43,070 bases of DNA. Origin: Xenorhabdus griffiniae. Its GTDB lineage: Bacteria > Pseudomonadota > Gammaproteobacteria > Enterobacterales > Enterobacteriaceae. Made by a program: the position numbers and the translations under genes. The stretch lies in contig NZ_JADEUF010000023.1 in NCBI RefSeq assembly GCF_015163655.1, positions 1 through 43,070 of the forward strand, read 5' to 3'. Positions 31,789 through 40,981 of this stretch are shown one piece after another. Positions within the stretch are counted from its first letter, which is position 1, and each line of letters starts with the position of its first letter. The notes below the pieces were generated by a model. That model had not been told where the DNA came from. It ran no database searches and saw only the letters and a list, made by a program, of their open reading frames with translations.

Positions 31789-31823
31789 AAAAACATAGGT
31801 AAAGTCTCCCTACCTATGTTTTT
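31789..31823 (-). terminator. Terminator or attenuator between hfq and hflX
   Basis: Perfect 13-bp stem AAAAACATAGGTA (31789-31801) / TACCTATGTTTTT (31811-31823) with A- and T-runs on the outer sides, so it can act on either strand. It stands between hfq and hflX and should lower read-through into hflX-hflK-hflC. Confidence 0.8.
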
Positions 31824-31845
31824 ATTTTCAGGCACGGCTGCTGAT

Positions 31846-32148
31846 TTATTCAGCGCCATCGCCTTCCTGTTGTACTGTCGAGTTAGTGCCCGCATGATAA
31901 TTTCCAACACTAGTTGGTACATTCTGGTTGTTACCATGATGAGACACAGGACGGGAAGGCACAACAGTAGAGATGGCATGTTTATAAACCATCTGACTAA
32001 CCGTGTTCTTCAGTAAAATGACAAATTGGTCAAAAGATTCAATCTGACCCTGCAACTTGATGCCGTTTACCAAATAAATAGAAACCGGGACCCTTTCACG
32101 TCGTAAAGCGTTCAGGAATGGATCTTGCAAAGATTGCCCCTTAGCCAT
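31846..32148 (-). CDS. hfq: RNA chaperone Hfq
   Basis: Hexameric Sm-like protein that pairs small RNAs with mRNAs and affects RNA stability. It has 100 residues (102 in E. coli). The Sm fold (about 7-66) contains [29 protein letters not shown] and the Sm2 motif YKHAIST. The C-terminal tail (about 67-100) is disordered and ends with acidic residues. It lies about 120 bp after miaA. Confidence 0.99.
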   Translation of the reverse strand: MAKGQSLQDPFLNALRRERVPVSIYLVNGIKLQGQIESFDQFVILLKNTVSQMVYKHAISTVVPSRPVSHHGNNQNVPTSVGNYHAGTNSTVQQEGDGAE

Positions 32149-32268
32149 TCTATATTTTCCTTATTTTGTTGTTTTTAACTAAGAACCGTTTGGTTCGAAA
32201 AGTAACTACTCAAAAATGATACTTTGTACTGATAATGGGTACTGATCAATTGTACACAATCAATGAAT

Positions 32269-33210
32269 TTATGTACTAATAACCTGCATGACTGTGTTTA
32301 GGTTTTGTTTAGGTTGATCGCTATCCAACCAAGTCACATTGTCCCAACTCCTGAGCCATGTAATCTGACGCTTCGCCAATTGGCGTGTCGCACAGATACC
32401 ACGATAAACCATCTCATCATGAGAGATTTCGCCCGCAAGGTAAGACCACATCTGACGATAACCAACACAACGAATGGAGGGTAAATCTGTATGCAAATCA
32501 CTACGAGCATAAAGCGCTTTGACCTCATCTTCAAACCCTGATTTGATCATTTGTTCAAAACGGGCTGCGATACGTTGATGCAACATTTCACGACTTGCTG
32601 GCGCGATCGCAAATTGATGAACTCGATAAGGCAATATTTCTCCAGACGTTTCAGTCAACTCAGTTAGAGTTTTACCCGAAATTCGAAAAACTTCCAGTGC
32701 ACGAGTAAGACGTTGTGGATCATTAGGATGAATCCTTGCCGCAGAAACGGGATCAATTTCCTGTAATTGTCGATGTAACGCGTCCCATCCCAGCTCTGCT
32801 GCCTGCTGCTCAATCTGCTCCCTCACCACCGGATTTGCAGAAGGCAAAGGCGATAATCCTTCCAACAATGCTTTGAAATATAGCATGGTTCCACCAACCA
32901 GGAGTGGTATTCTCCCAGCCGCGGTGATTTCTGCCATTTCTTGCAATGCATCACGACGAAAATCGGCAGCAGAATAGACTGCTGAAGGATCAAGAATGTC
33001 GATCAAACGATGAGGTGCTAGTGCCTGCTCTTCTGCGGAGGGTTTGGCTGTCCCAATATCCATTCCACGATAAATCAAGGCAGAATCGACACTGATTAAT
33101 TCAACCGGAAGATGCTGACGCAAAGCGATCGATAACGCTGTTTTCCCTGAAGCCGTCGGCCCCATGATAAAAATAGCTGTCGGCAGATGTTGAGTTTTTA
33201 AATCACTCAT
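32269..33210 (-). CDS. miaA: tRNA dimethylallyltransferase MiaA
   Basis: Adds the isopentenyl group to A37 of tRNAs reading UNN codons. I choose the ATG at 33210 (313 residues, [18 protein letters not shown]): it matches E. coli, and it starts 8 bp inside the end of mutL. A longer frame from 33243 lies wholly within mutL. The P-loop is GPTASGKT (about 17-24). Other conserved elements are [29 protein letters not shown] and [11 protein letters not shown]; the C-terminal region contains [11 protein letters not shown]. Confidence 0.98.
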   Translation of the reverse strand: MSDLKTQHLPTAIFIMGPTASGKTALSIALRQHLPVELISVDSALIYRGMDIGTAKPSAEEQALAPHRLIDILDPSAVYSAADFRRDALQEMAEITAAGRIPLLVGGTMLYFKALLEGLSPLPSANPVVREQIEQQAAELGWDALHRQLQEIDPVSAARIHPNDPQRLTRALEVFRISGKTLTELTETSGEILPYRVHQFAIAPASREMLHQRIAARFEQMIKSGFEDEVKALYARSDLHTDLPSIRCVGYRQMWSYLAGEISHDEMVYRGICATRQLAKRQITWLRSWDNVTWLDSDQPKQNLNTVMQVIST

Positions 33211-35068
33211 GATTAAGGAATGCCACCACTGCTTGTAAATCAATTAACTGTAATAACCCATCTGGCGGCGATCTCACCAGCTGAGGGCAAAGACGTTCGA
33301 CATCAGCCAAAAGCTGGACAGCTTGTGCGATGTTCCACGTTTCATGCTCGCTATCCACGTGACGGGAAAGCCAACTGGCAACCTGCTCAACAGAAGCGGC
33401 TGACTGTTCCCCAAGATAGCCCAACAGTTCCGGCAAGAGTTTCGGCAGGTTCTGTTGACGCAGAGGCAACGATACCGCATGAATGGTTACTTTTCCATGT
33501 GCGACTGTCGATTCAATGCCAAAAGTCTTTAATAAGTCGCTATTCTGCTTTAAGACACTCATTTCTGACTGATTGAGAGCCAGTTTCAGCGGGATCAATA
33601 ACGGCTGGGATTTAAGCCCCTGTTCTCCGGGGGTGAGTTGTGCCTGTTTCAGCCAGCGTTCAGCAACGGGCAGGGAAAGCAACCCGATTCCCAATGGGGA
33701 TTCGATCAAAGCATAACAACCTGCATAGATACACAATACTTTTCCAAAGCTATGTTTCCCCTGTCCCGTTGGCACAGGCGTAGCAGAAACCGATACACTT
33801 TCCCGCGTACCCCGCTCTGGAAATAACGGGCGTTTTTCTTCCGGGGAGAATTGCATCATTTTTTGGTACAACTCCCCCTGTTTTTTCTGGTAGCTTTCCC
33901 CATGCTGTACTGGTTGCGTACCACGATCATGATGCTCATGACGGCGTGAAGAGGATTCATCCACTTGCTCAACACGCTTACGGGTAAAATGGTTTTCTCC
34001 CGCAGAAGGGCGATTCTCCGGCACCCACCTTGTAGCACTCTCCTGACAGCCGAGCGCCAATTCATCTCCCGTGCCGCGTTGTTTCAATACCGTAGCTACC
34101 CCCTGATAAATAAAATCATGTACCAGGCGAGCCTGATGGAAACGCACTTCATGTTTGGCTGGATGTACATTGACATCCACCTGACGCGGATCGATTTCGA
34201 GATACAAAACATAAGCGGGTTGTTGCTCCCCCTGAATCAAATCCTGATAAGCTTGACGAATTGCATGATTAATCAGGCGATCCCGCATCATACGCCCATT
34301 CACATAGCAGTATTGGATCTCGCTTACTGCCGTATTCACGGGATCTACAACCCAACCCTTAATAGACAAAGCATCATGCTGCCATGACAACGCCAGCGCC
34401 TGTTGCACAAAGGCAGTTCCACAAATGGCTGCCAGACGCCGTTCATGCTGAGATTCATCTTTAGCGGGACGATACTGGCGCACTAATTTCCCATTGTGAT
34501 TGAGGTTAATGGCGACATCCAACCGCGCCAAAGCTATCCGACGCACGACTTCATCAATATGGCCAAATTCTGTTTTTTCTGTTCTCAGAAATTTGCGGCG
34601 GGCAGGGGTATTATAAAACAGATCCAACACTTCAACCGTTGTTCCCACGGGATGAGCAGCAGGTTTTACCGTGACATCCATATCACGGCCTTCGGCATAA
34701 GATTGCCATGCTTCTGCCTGACTTTCGGGACGGGAAGTTAATGTCAGCCTTGAAACAGAGCTGATACTCGCTAAGGCTTCCCCACGGAAACCCATGCTGA
34801 CAATCGCTTCCAAATCGTCCAATGAAGCAATTTTACTGGTTGCATGGCGCGCCAGTGCCAGCATCAAATCCTGTTTGGCTATCCCACAGCCATTATCGCG
34901 GATTCGGATAAGCTTTGCGCCACCCCGTTCAATATCAATATCAATACGGGTTGCACCGGCATCAAGGCTATTTTCCACTAACTCTTTCACTACAGAAGAA
35001 GGGCGTTCAACCACTTCACCGGCAGCAATCTGGTTTGCCAATTGTGGGGGTAATATCTTGATAGCCAT
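33203..35068 (-). CDS. mutL: DNA mismatch repair protein MutL
   Basis: ATPase that links MutS recognition to MutH nicking in methyl-directed mismatch repair. It has 621 residues (615 in E. coli). The N-terminal GHKL ATPase carries [13 protein letters not shown] (about 29-41), IRDNGCGI and [11 protein letters not shown]. The linker (about 335-430) is polar and poorly conserved, rich in Arg, His and Gln. The C-terminal dimerisation domain follows. There is no DQHAXXE endonuclease motif, as expected for an organism using MutH. It overlaps the miaA start by 8 bp. Confidence 0.98.
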   Translation of the reverse strand: MAIKILPPQLANQIAAGEVVERPSSVVKELVENSLDAGATRIDIDIERGGAKLIRIRDNGCGIAKQDLMLALARHATSKIASLDDLEAIVSMGFRGEALASISSVSRLTLTSRPESQAEAWQSYAEGRDMDVTVKPAAHPVGTTVEVLDLFYNTPARRKFLRTEKTEFGHIDEVVRRIALARLDVAINLNHNGKLVRQYRPAKDESQHERRLAAICGTAFVQQALALSWQHDALSIKGWVVDPVNTAVSEIQYCYVNGRMMRDRLINHAIRQAYQDLIQGEQQPAYVLYLEIDPRQVDVNVHPAKHEVRFHQARLVHDFIYQGVATVLKQRGTGDELALGCQESATRWVPENRPSAGENHFTRKRVEQVDESSSRRHEHHDRGTQPVQHGESYQKKQGELYQKMMQFSPEEKRPLFPERGTRESVSVSATPVPTGQGKHSFGKVLCIYAGCYALIESPLGIGLLSLPVAERWLKQAQLTPGEQGLKSQPLLIPLKLALNQSEMSVLKQNSDLLKTFGIESTVAHGKVTIHAVSLPLRQQNLPKLLPELLGYLGEQSAASVEQVASWLSRHVDSEHETWNIAQAVQLLADVERLCPQLVRSPPDGLLQLIDLQAVVAFLNHE

Positions 35069-35114
35069 AATGTGACCTTACTTACAGTTCAGAGCCTTGA
35101 TAGGCTATATTTGG

Positions 35115-36422
35115 TTACTTTGGTGCAGACTGCAATGGATTGGCCAGAAAATAGTGACGTAATCCCGCATGAATAGCCTGTGCCAGTTTTTCCTGATACT
35201 GACTGGAGCCTAATAACGTTTCTTCAGATACGTTACTGATAAAACCGGTTTCCACTAAAATGGACGGAATATCCGGCGAGCGCAAAACACCAAGGCTTGC
35301 ATGTTCTGGTGTACGTTTATGCAGAGAACCAATTCTGGATAGCTGACTCAACACCTGCATGGCGACGTCATAACCAACCCGCTGTGAATGCCCAAATTGC
35401 AAATCCAGCACGGCCTTACTCAGATACGGATCTGTGCCATTGGCGAGAGCATCGCCGGCACCGCCCAGTAATTCCGATTGTTTTTCATGCTGCTCCAACC
35501 AGTTCCCCAATTCACTGTTTGCACGGCGGTTGGAGAGCACCCAGACAGAAGCACCTCTGGCACTGCGATTGGGAGCGGCATCGGCATGAATTGATACCAG
35601 TATATTGGCTTTATGTTTACGGGCGACTTCAGAGCGTCCTGCCACAGAGATAAAATAATCGCCATTTCGCGTCAACACAGGCGTGAACATGGGATCGTTA
35701 CGTAAAAGGACTTCCAATTTACGAGCAACATTAATCGTGACATTTTTTTCTTTCAACCCCCGTTGCCCAATCGCCCCAGGATCTTGCCCTCCATGCCCCG
35801 CATCAATAGCAACAACAATCGGATGAGATACTCTTCCTTGTGCAGACTGCTTTTTCACACTTTGCTCACGGTGGTTCGAGGCTGGCTGAGTCTCTTTTCC
35901 CGTCAGTTGAGCATTATTTGTAAGTAATCGCTTACTTTCATTTTGTAGGGCATGATGATTCGATACAGGTGAATTTTTCGCTACTCCATGGGCTTTTAGT
36001 GTCATCACCACTTGCGATTTATTGCCGACATTTTTCACCGTAGAGGTCACTGTAGCCTTATGTACCAATTCCAACACCACCCGCTGATGATGTGAATCAG
36101 GTGGCTGGCTGGAGCGAACCCGTTTTACCAGATTCTGGCCGGATAAAAGCATTGGTAATCCAATAACTTTACCAGGTTGGCGAATGTCTACCACCAACCG
36201 TTCAGGAGAATGCAAAGAAAAGAACCGATAATCAGGATGCCCGCCAGCGAATTCCAGCGTTACTACGGCCTCAGCTGGAGCATTCTTCACATGAATATTC
36301 GACAGCGTAGCCGCCGACGCTGTCGTCATAACCAGCTGGCTTAACATGAAAAACAAAACACAGGCCATTACCCAATAGGCTCGCCATTTTTTTATCACAT
36401 CCACGAAAAAGGCATTCATCAT
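35115..36422 (-). CDS. amiB: N-acetylmuramoyl-L-alanine amidase AmiB
   Basis: Periplasmic zinc amidase that splits septal peptidoglycan for daughter-cell separation, activated by EnvC in E. coli. I favour the ATG at 36422 (435 residues) because AAGGAA lies nine bases upstream; the ATG at 36440 overlaps the tsaE stop by 4 bp and remains possible. The signal peptide ends near ASAA. The AMIN domain (about 40-145) targets the division site. A polar linker follows. The amidase_3 domain (about 205-425) has zinc ligands in DAGHGGQDPGA, REKNVT and SIHADAAP, and the catalytic glutamate in LVETGFISN. Confidence 0.97.
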   Translation of the reverse strand: MMNAFFVDVIKKWRAYWVMACVLFFMLSQLVMTTASAATLSNIHVKNAPAEAVVTLEFAGGHPDYRFFSLHSPERLVVDIRQPGKVIGLPMLLSGQNLVKRVRSSQPPDSHHQRVVLELVHKATVTSTVKNVGNKSQVVMTLKAHGVAKNSPVSNHHALQNESKRLLTNNAQLTGKETQPASNHREQSVKKQSAQGRVSHPIVVAIDAGHGGQDPGAIGQRGLKEKNVTINVARKLEVLLRNDPMFTPVLTRNGDYFISVAGRSEVARKHKANILVSIHADAAPNRSARGASVWVLSNRRANSELGNWLEQHEKQSELLGGAGDALANGTDPYLSKAVLDLQFGHSQRVGYDVAMQVLSQLSRIGSLHKRTPEHASLGVLRSPDIPSILVETGFISNVSEETLLGSSQYQEKLAQAIHAGLRHYFLANPLQSAPK

Positions 36423-36436
36423 GGTCGGGTATTCCT

Positions 36437-36901
36437 TCATAAGGACTTCAAATTATCCAACAGACTTTCACCATATTCAGATAACGCAACAAAACGTGCC
36501 TGGCGCCCTTCACTGTCATAACTCAGGTGCAACTCAATATCTGCATCAGGCAAAACGCCAGCACCCTGTTGAGGCCACTCCACCAGACAAATAGAGTCCT
36601 GATGGAAATAATCCCGAATTCCCATAAATTCCAGCTCTTCAGGATCAGCCAGACGGTAAAGATCAAAATGGTAGACAGGCCGTGGTTGTAAGGCATAAGG
36701 CTCGACTAGCGTATAAGTCGGACTCTTCACATGCCCCTGATGGCCGAGAGCTTGCAGAAAACCACGGCTGAATGTGGTTTTTCCCGCACCAAGATCACCA
36801 TATAGATAAATAACATAGCCGCGATCGCCAACTGCCGCCACTGCATTACCTAATGCAACTGTGGCATTTTCATTTGGAAGTGATAAAACGAGTTCTTTCA
36901 T
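36437..36901 (-). CDS. tsaE: tRNA threonylcarbamoyladenosine biosynthesis ATPase TsaE
   Basis: ATPase of the TsaBDE complex that makes the essential t6A37 modification of ANN-decoding tRNAs. It has 154 residues (153 in E. coli). The Walker A motif is [14 protein letters not shown] (about 34-47), followed by [10 protein letters not shown]; the Walker B-like segment is VYHFDLYRL. It heads the tsaE-amiB-mutL-miaA-hfq run. In E. coli nnrE separates it from queG; here that gene is absent. Confidence 0.97.
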   Translation of the reverse strand: MKELVLSLPNENATVALGNAVAAVGDRGYVIYLYGDLGAGKTTFSRGFLQALGHQGHVKSPTYTLVEPYALQPRPVYHFDLYRLADPEELEFMGIRDYFHQDSICLVEWPQQGAGVLPDADIELHLSYDSEGRQARFVALSEYGESLLDNLKSL

Positions 36902-37107
36902 TGAAAAATATCTGTTTTGATTGATTGAATGAGAAACTAATCAGGTAGACATATCAGTTAAATAGCTTAACCCGTAACCATAACATAATTCAGACATTAT
37001 CATTTAGTCTCTTCTGTGCTACCGTAACAACTATATACCGCATTTTTTGTATTCAATTCCCGCTGTGTTAAGCTAAACCTCCTCTTTCAGCAGTAATTTG
37101 ATATTTC
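36902..37107. other. tsaE-queG divergent intergenic region
   Basis: 206 AT-rich bases with divergent promoters expected. There is no trace of nnrE, which lies here in E. coli, and no distinctive site. Confidence 0.5.
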
Positions 37108-38265
37108 ATGGCAACCCTCCTCGATCTGAATCTTTTGGCAACCAACATCAAACAATGGGGCCTTTCCCTTGGCTTCCAGCAAGTCGGCATTTGTGACACC
37201 GATTTATCGGCAGAAGAACCAAAGCTACAGGAATGGCTTGATAAGCAATATCATGGCGAAATGGACTGGATGGCTCGTCACGGTATGATGCGCGCCCGTC
37301 CCCACGAGCTTCTGCCAGGGACTTTGCGGGTTATCAGTGTACGCATGAATTATCTGCCTGCTAAGGCAGCATTTGCCAGTACGCTTAACAATCCACAAAT
37401 GGGTTATATTAGCCGCTATTCGTTGGGCCGAGACTATCATAAACTGCTGCGTCAGCGTCTCAAAAAGCTGGGCGACAAGATCCAAGAATATTGCAGCACT
37501 CATGAATATCAGGGAACTTTGAATTTTCGACCTTTTGTCGATTCCGCTCCGATTATGGAACGTCCCCTGGCAGAAAAAGCGGGGCTTGGCTGGGTTGGTA
37601 AACACTCACTTATATTAAATCGTGAATCTGGCTCGTGGTTTTTCCTTGGTGAATTACTGATTAATCTTCCCCTGCCCATTGATATTCCACAAGAGGAACA
37701 ATGCGGACGCTGCGTAGCCTGCATGACAACTTGCCCAACCGGTGCCATTGTTGAGCCTTACACCATTGATGCCCGACGCTGCATCTCTTATCTGACCATT
37801 GAATTAGAAGGTGCCATCCCAGAAGAATTTCGCCCACTGATGGGTAACCGGATTTATGGCTGCGATGATTGCCAGCTTATTTGCCCCTGGAACCGTTTTT
37901 CTCAATTAACAGATGAAGCTGACTTTAGCCCACGTGCCGCACTGCACACCCCTGACCTGCTAGAACTATTCAATTGGAGCGAGGAAAAATTTCTGCGTAT
38001 CACGGAAGGCTCGGCAATTCGCCGTATTGGATATTTGCGCTGGTTACGTAACATTTCCGTCGCCCTGGGTAATGCCCCGTATCAAGACGACATCGTGTTA
38101 GCATTGGAAAAAAGGTTCGGCTTAAGTGAAGTTTTGGATGAACATATCCACTGGGCGATAAGCCAACAAATGGCCCGCCGGAATGTTAATGCCATTGAGG
38201 TTCAAACCTCACAACAAAAACGATTGATAAGAGCGATCACCAAAGGCTTACCCAGAGATGCCTAA
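37108..38265 (+). CDS. queG: Epoxyqueuosine reductase QueG
   Basis: Cobalamin-dependent iron-sulfur enzyme that performs the last step of queuosine synthesis, reducing epoxyqueuosine in tRNA. It has 385 residues (379 in E. coli). The N-terminal region (about 1-190) binds cobalamin and substrate (FRPFVDSAPIMERPLAEKAGLGWVGKHS). Two [4Fe-4S] sites follow: CGRCVACMTTCPTGA (about 198-212) and CDDCQLICPWN (about 252-262). HEAT-like repeats form the C-terminus. Compared with E. coli there is a short insertion (EYQGT) around residue 132. No terminator is obvious behind it. Confidence 0.98.
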   Translation: MATLLDLNLLATNIKQWGLSLGFQQVGICDTDLSAEEPKLQEWLDKQYHGEMDWMARHGMMRARPHELLPGTLRVISVRMNYLPAKAAFASTLNNPQMGYISRYSLGRDYHKLLRQRLKKLGDKIQEYCSTHEYQGTLNFRPFVDSAPIMERPLAEKAGLGWVGKHSLILNRESGSWFFLGELLINLPLPIDIPQEEQCGRCVACMTTCPTGAIVEPYTIDARRCISYLTIELEGAIPEEFRPLMGNRIYGCDDCQLICPWNRFSQLTDEADFSPRAALHTPDLLELFNWSEEKFLRITEGSAIRRIGYLRWLRNISVALGNAPYQDDIVLALEKRFGLSEVLDEHIHWAISQQMARRNVNAIEVQTSQQKRLIRAITKGLPRDA

Positions 38266-38813
38266 TAATTAACCACCTAAATTTTTGGTAAAAAAAGCCG
38301 TTCATTTCCTTGTGAATAAAATAAAAATACTATGCTGATCAACTAACAAACAGAGAATAGATGTTGATCATGTTTTTTTTAAATTAGGTTAATTACTTTA
38401 ATTAATCAATAAGTTAAGTTTGAACTGTTGTTATGAATGATAAGTCAAAAAAAGCAAACACAAAGATGCCTCCTGTGGATAACTCTGTGTAACAAGTAGA
38501 GTATCATCAGGTGACTAAATAGGGTGATAATGTTAAAAACTGTGGATAAAAAACAAGAATTGAGTTCTAGTCACGCACACCAGAAATCAGCAGCAAAATA
38601 ATAGCCCACTCATCCATTCTAGACGCTAGTGGAGAAATTTTCCTCTACCCACCCAAAAATGAGGCGGCATTATGGACCTGTTGGGGCAGGATAGCAAGCG
38701 CTTTATCAACAATTTATTTTGGGTGGAGTTTGCAATAAGTGCCAACATTCCACGCTGGCACCTTTCCCTTTCCTTACTCATTTTCCTTACTGACTACGCC
38801 TTCATGCCCCAAA
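38266..38813. other. AT-rich junction after queG
   Basis: 548 bases where synteny with E. coli stops; E. coli has the glyVXY tRNA genes here, but no tRNA is visible. A 12/11-bp inverted repeat, CCACCCAAAAAT at 38649-38660 and ATTTTGGGTGG at 38716-38726, encloses about 55 bp. The hairpin GTGCCAAC (38739-38746) / GCTGGCAC (38754-38761), one mismatch, may end the hydroxylase transcript. An antisense reading frame (38672-38983) overlaps the hydroxylase and is not credible as a gene. Confidence 0.45.
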
Positions 38814-40247
38814 TTAAAGTATTCTTATCTTCTCCACCAATGCTCTGGACGCTTCCCAATCGTACTGATTGTAAAGACGTCCTAACGTCTGATAAGGGGC
38901 TCCCGCATAAAACAACTCATATTGGAGATGCCTTGAAGCAAACTCTGATCCAACCGCATCCCACACTAACTTCATCAACCTGACCCTTTCGACAGGAGTA
39001 GCAATTGACGAATATTGGGTTTTCTCAATGATGCCTAAAATTTCGCTATTTTCTAAATCTGCCTCACTTGATGGCAACATCAAAATGCCACCACCAGCTA
39101 ATTTCCTTATCGTTTCTAATACCTTGGGATATATTGACTGCGAGATAACCCGATAGGTGTAAAGCAGTGTTTTATCCGGTATATAAAACCCGTTATAAAC
39201 TTTGGGACAATGGAACACGCTATTGAAAAGCCCTTCGACATTCATTGCATAGCAGGCTAACTGTGCAAGTGATTCCTTCACCGCAGGGATCTGCTCAACA
39301 CCGTTTGTTTCAGCCATCGCCTGAGCCAGGCCAGCCAAAAAATGCAACTTAACAGCGTAACGAGCCAAGCTTTGGGTATCCATCATCACTTCTGTTGCCG
39401 TTGAGTCTAACTGCGTGAGGCACATTTCAATGTCTTCGAAGACAAATACCCTTTCCCAAGGTACCAGCACATCATCAAAATAGATCATTGAATCATTTTC
39501 ATCGAACCGAGACGATAGTGGATAATCCTTGGGATTTGCCCCTAATTCGTAAGATTTTCTTGAAATGATTTTGATGCCTTTGGTATTAAGTGGCAGAGCG
39601 AAAGAAAGTGCATATCGCTCATCAATGCCCTGTTTAAAGGGATAATGTGTACCAACCAAAACTTCATCTGCCAGAGCCGCTCCTGTTGCCAACATTTTTG
39701 CCCCTCTGACAACAATTCCCTTAGCATTCTTTTCCACTACACCAAGAGTGTGATAAATATTCTTAGTATGCTCACCAGGTGTTTTTGAACGGTCGCCTTG
39801 TGGGTTAATCAACGCATAAGTCAAATAAAGATCTTTCTCACTCGCATAGGAAAAATAATTTCGCAAAGCATCGGCCCGTTCTTGTGAATAAGATTCAAAT
39901 AACTCAATATGCGTTATCATTCCGGTAAGCGCCGATGCGACATAATCAGGGCTTCTTCCAAGCCAACCCACTGTCTGTTTAGCCCATTCATATGCAGCCT
40001 GACCACGAGCAATTAATTTTTCCGGTGTAGATGGTAATTGCCAATACAGGCCAATCTGCTCGCCTGTTTCGGTCTTAAAAGTCATCTTATCGGCATGTTC
40101 AACTTTATAATCATATAAGTTTGCAACCGATCTAATGGCATTCTTAAACGCTGGATGATCCACATGATTAGTGATCTTCTCCCCATTAATAAAAATGGTT
40201 CGGCCATCACGCAAATCATCAAGATATCTTTCTCCAGTTCTTATCAT
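38814..40247 (-). CDS. HpaB/PvcC-type FADH2-dependent aromatic hydroxylase
   Basis: Oxygenase component of the two-component 4-hydroxyphenylacetate 3-monooxygenase family, which uses free reduced flavin to ortho-hydroxylate phenols. The 477 residues fit the shorter Thermus HpaB/PvcC subgroup. The family core is clear: GWLGRSPDYVASALTGM (about 94-110), ALINPQGDR, YPLSSRFDENDSMIYFDDVLVPWERVF (about 238-264), and WDAVGSEFASRHLQYE. Arg98 and Tyr102 match the substrate-binding Arg and Tyr of Thermus HpaB, but the third residue, His142 there, is Tyr144 here. No flavin reductase (HpaC) is nearby, so a general reductase would be needed. The substrate is unknown: hydroxyphenylacetate, tyrosine or an isocyanide-type product are options. 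Confidence 0.85.
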   Translation of the reverse strand: MIRTGERYLDDLRDGRTIFINGEKITNHVDHPAFKNAIRSVANLYDYKVEHADKMTFKTETGEQIGLYWQLPSTPEKLIARGQAAYEWAKQTVGWLGRSPDYVASALTGMITHIELFESYSQERADALRNYFSYASEKDLYLTYALINPQGDRSKTPGEHTKNIYHTLGVVEKNAKGIVVRGAKMLATGAALADEVLVGTHYPFKQGIDERYALSFALPLNTKGIKIISRKSYELGANPKDYPLSSRFDENDSMIYFDDVLVPWERVFVFEDIEMCLTQLDSTATEVMMDTQSLARYAVKLHFLAGLAQAMAETNGVEQIPAVKESLAQLACYAMNVEGLFNSVFHCPKVYNGFYIPDKTLLYTYRVISQSIYPKVLETIRKLAGGGILMLPSSEADLENSEILGIIEKTQYSSIATPVERVRLMKLVWDAVGSEFASRHLQYELFYAGAPYQTLGRLYNQYDWEASRALVEKIRIL

Positions 40248-40304
40248 CTTTTTTATACTCCTATCGCTAAATAAGTTTTCATAATACTGAGAGTATTAGA
40301 TGTT

Positions 40305-40348
40305 GGAGTGCCTTACCCCCGCGCGGAGCGCGGGATAAGGAATACTCC
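40305..40348. repeat. Large GC-rich palindrome upstream of the hydroxylase
   Basis: GGAGT/ACTCC, CCTTA/TAAGG and CCCGCGC/GCGCGGG segments stack into one stem of about 17 bp with small bulges and a GGA loop. It is REP-like and lies about 60 bp before the hydroxylase start, in the 5' region. Confidence 0.6.
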
Positions 40349-40674
40349 TGCCATTTTGAAACGCTCTTTAGCTACGATTTTTAAAAGGTTAAGAAAAGAG
40401 TTTTTTTAATCAGCACCAGCGATGAATACACGAAGATAATTGCCCCTATTTAGAACGAGCATAACGACAATCCAGATATTAATATCGCAAAGAGCAAGAA
40501 TCTATGAATGCCATGAAAACCTACTTGCCATTATTCTACAGGCGCAAGATCTCAATGGGGAACATTACCTTTCCAGTGCTAACAAAAAACTTTACTTTTC
40601 AATGCACTGAAATATTCCTGTGAATTAACCAGAAAAGCGACATCAAATTCTAACGCTACCGTGATAATGAATAA

Positions 40675-40779
40675 TATACCAATCATATTTCAAGATGCGT
40701 CTTATATCTCCCCGCTACGCAGGGAGATATAAACAATCACATTGATTTGTAAGCTGTAGCTTGAAATTCATTGGGTATA
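40675..40779. repeat. 105-bp palindromic repeat, copy 1
   Basis: It begins TATACCAATC and ends TTGGGTATA. CAAG/CTTG sequences are set inward, and a central hairpin ATATCTCCC/GGGAGATAT lies around CGCTACGCA. It is about 85% identical to copy 2 at 42719-42823. The structure resembles a MITE or REP-type intergenic repeat; no ORF lies inside. Confidence 0.8.
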
Positions 40780-40904
40780 GATGGATTAGCTTAATTAACG
40801 AAAGTTATTTTTTTAAGACATGATTATTAAATCCACTTAATAATATAAGGAAATAATTTCAGTGTCTAACCTTCATGAGATACATCACAATATTATTTGA
40901 GCTA

Positions 40905-40937
40905 TATACCAATCTAACGTCAAGATGTGTGTGATTT
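40905..40937. repeat. Half copy of the 105-bp repeat family
   Basis: TATACCAATC followed by TCAAGATGTG matches the left end of copies 1 and 2. The right half is missing. It lies just downstream of the lyase gene. Confidence 0.6.
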
Positions 40938-40981
40938 TTCCCTATGCAGAATACATTGTACTTTTCATTCTTAACGCCTCA

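Larger units (their letters stand above)
40248..40981. other. Repeat-rich gap between hydroxylase and lyase genes
   Basis: 734 bases without a gene. It holds the hairpin at 40305-40348, a full copy of the 105-bp repeat (40675-40779) and a half copy (40905-40937). These features imply that the two flanking minus-strand genes are transcribed separately. Confidence 0.5.

Noticed and set aside
38266-38813. tRNA-Gly genes, which flank queG in E. coli
   Set aside because: No cloverleaf or TTCGAATC-type T-loop was found in this interval or elsewhere in the window.
38672-38983. Plus-strand reading frame of 103 codons overlapping the 3' end of the hydroxylase gene
   Set aside because: Lies mostly antisense to a well-supported gene, has no ribosome-binding site and no recognisable family.
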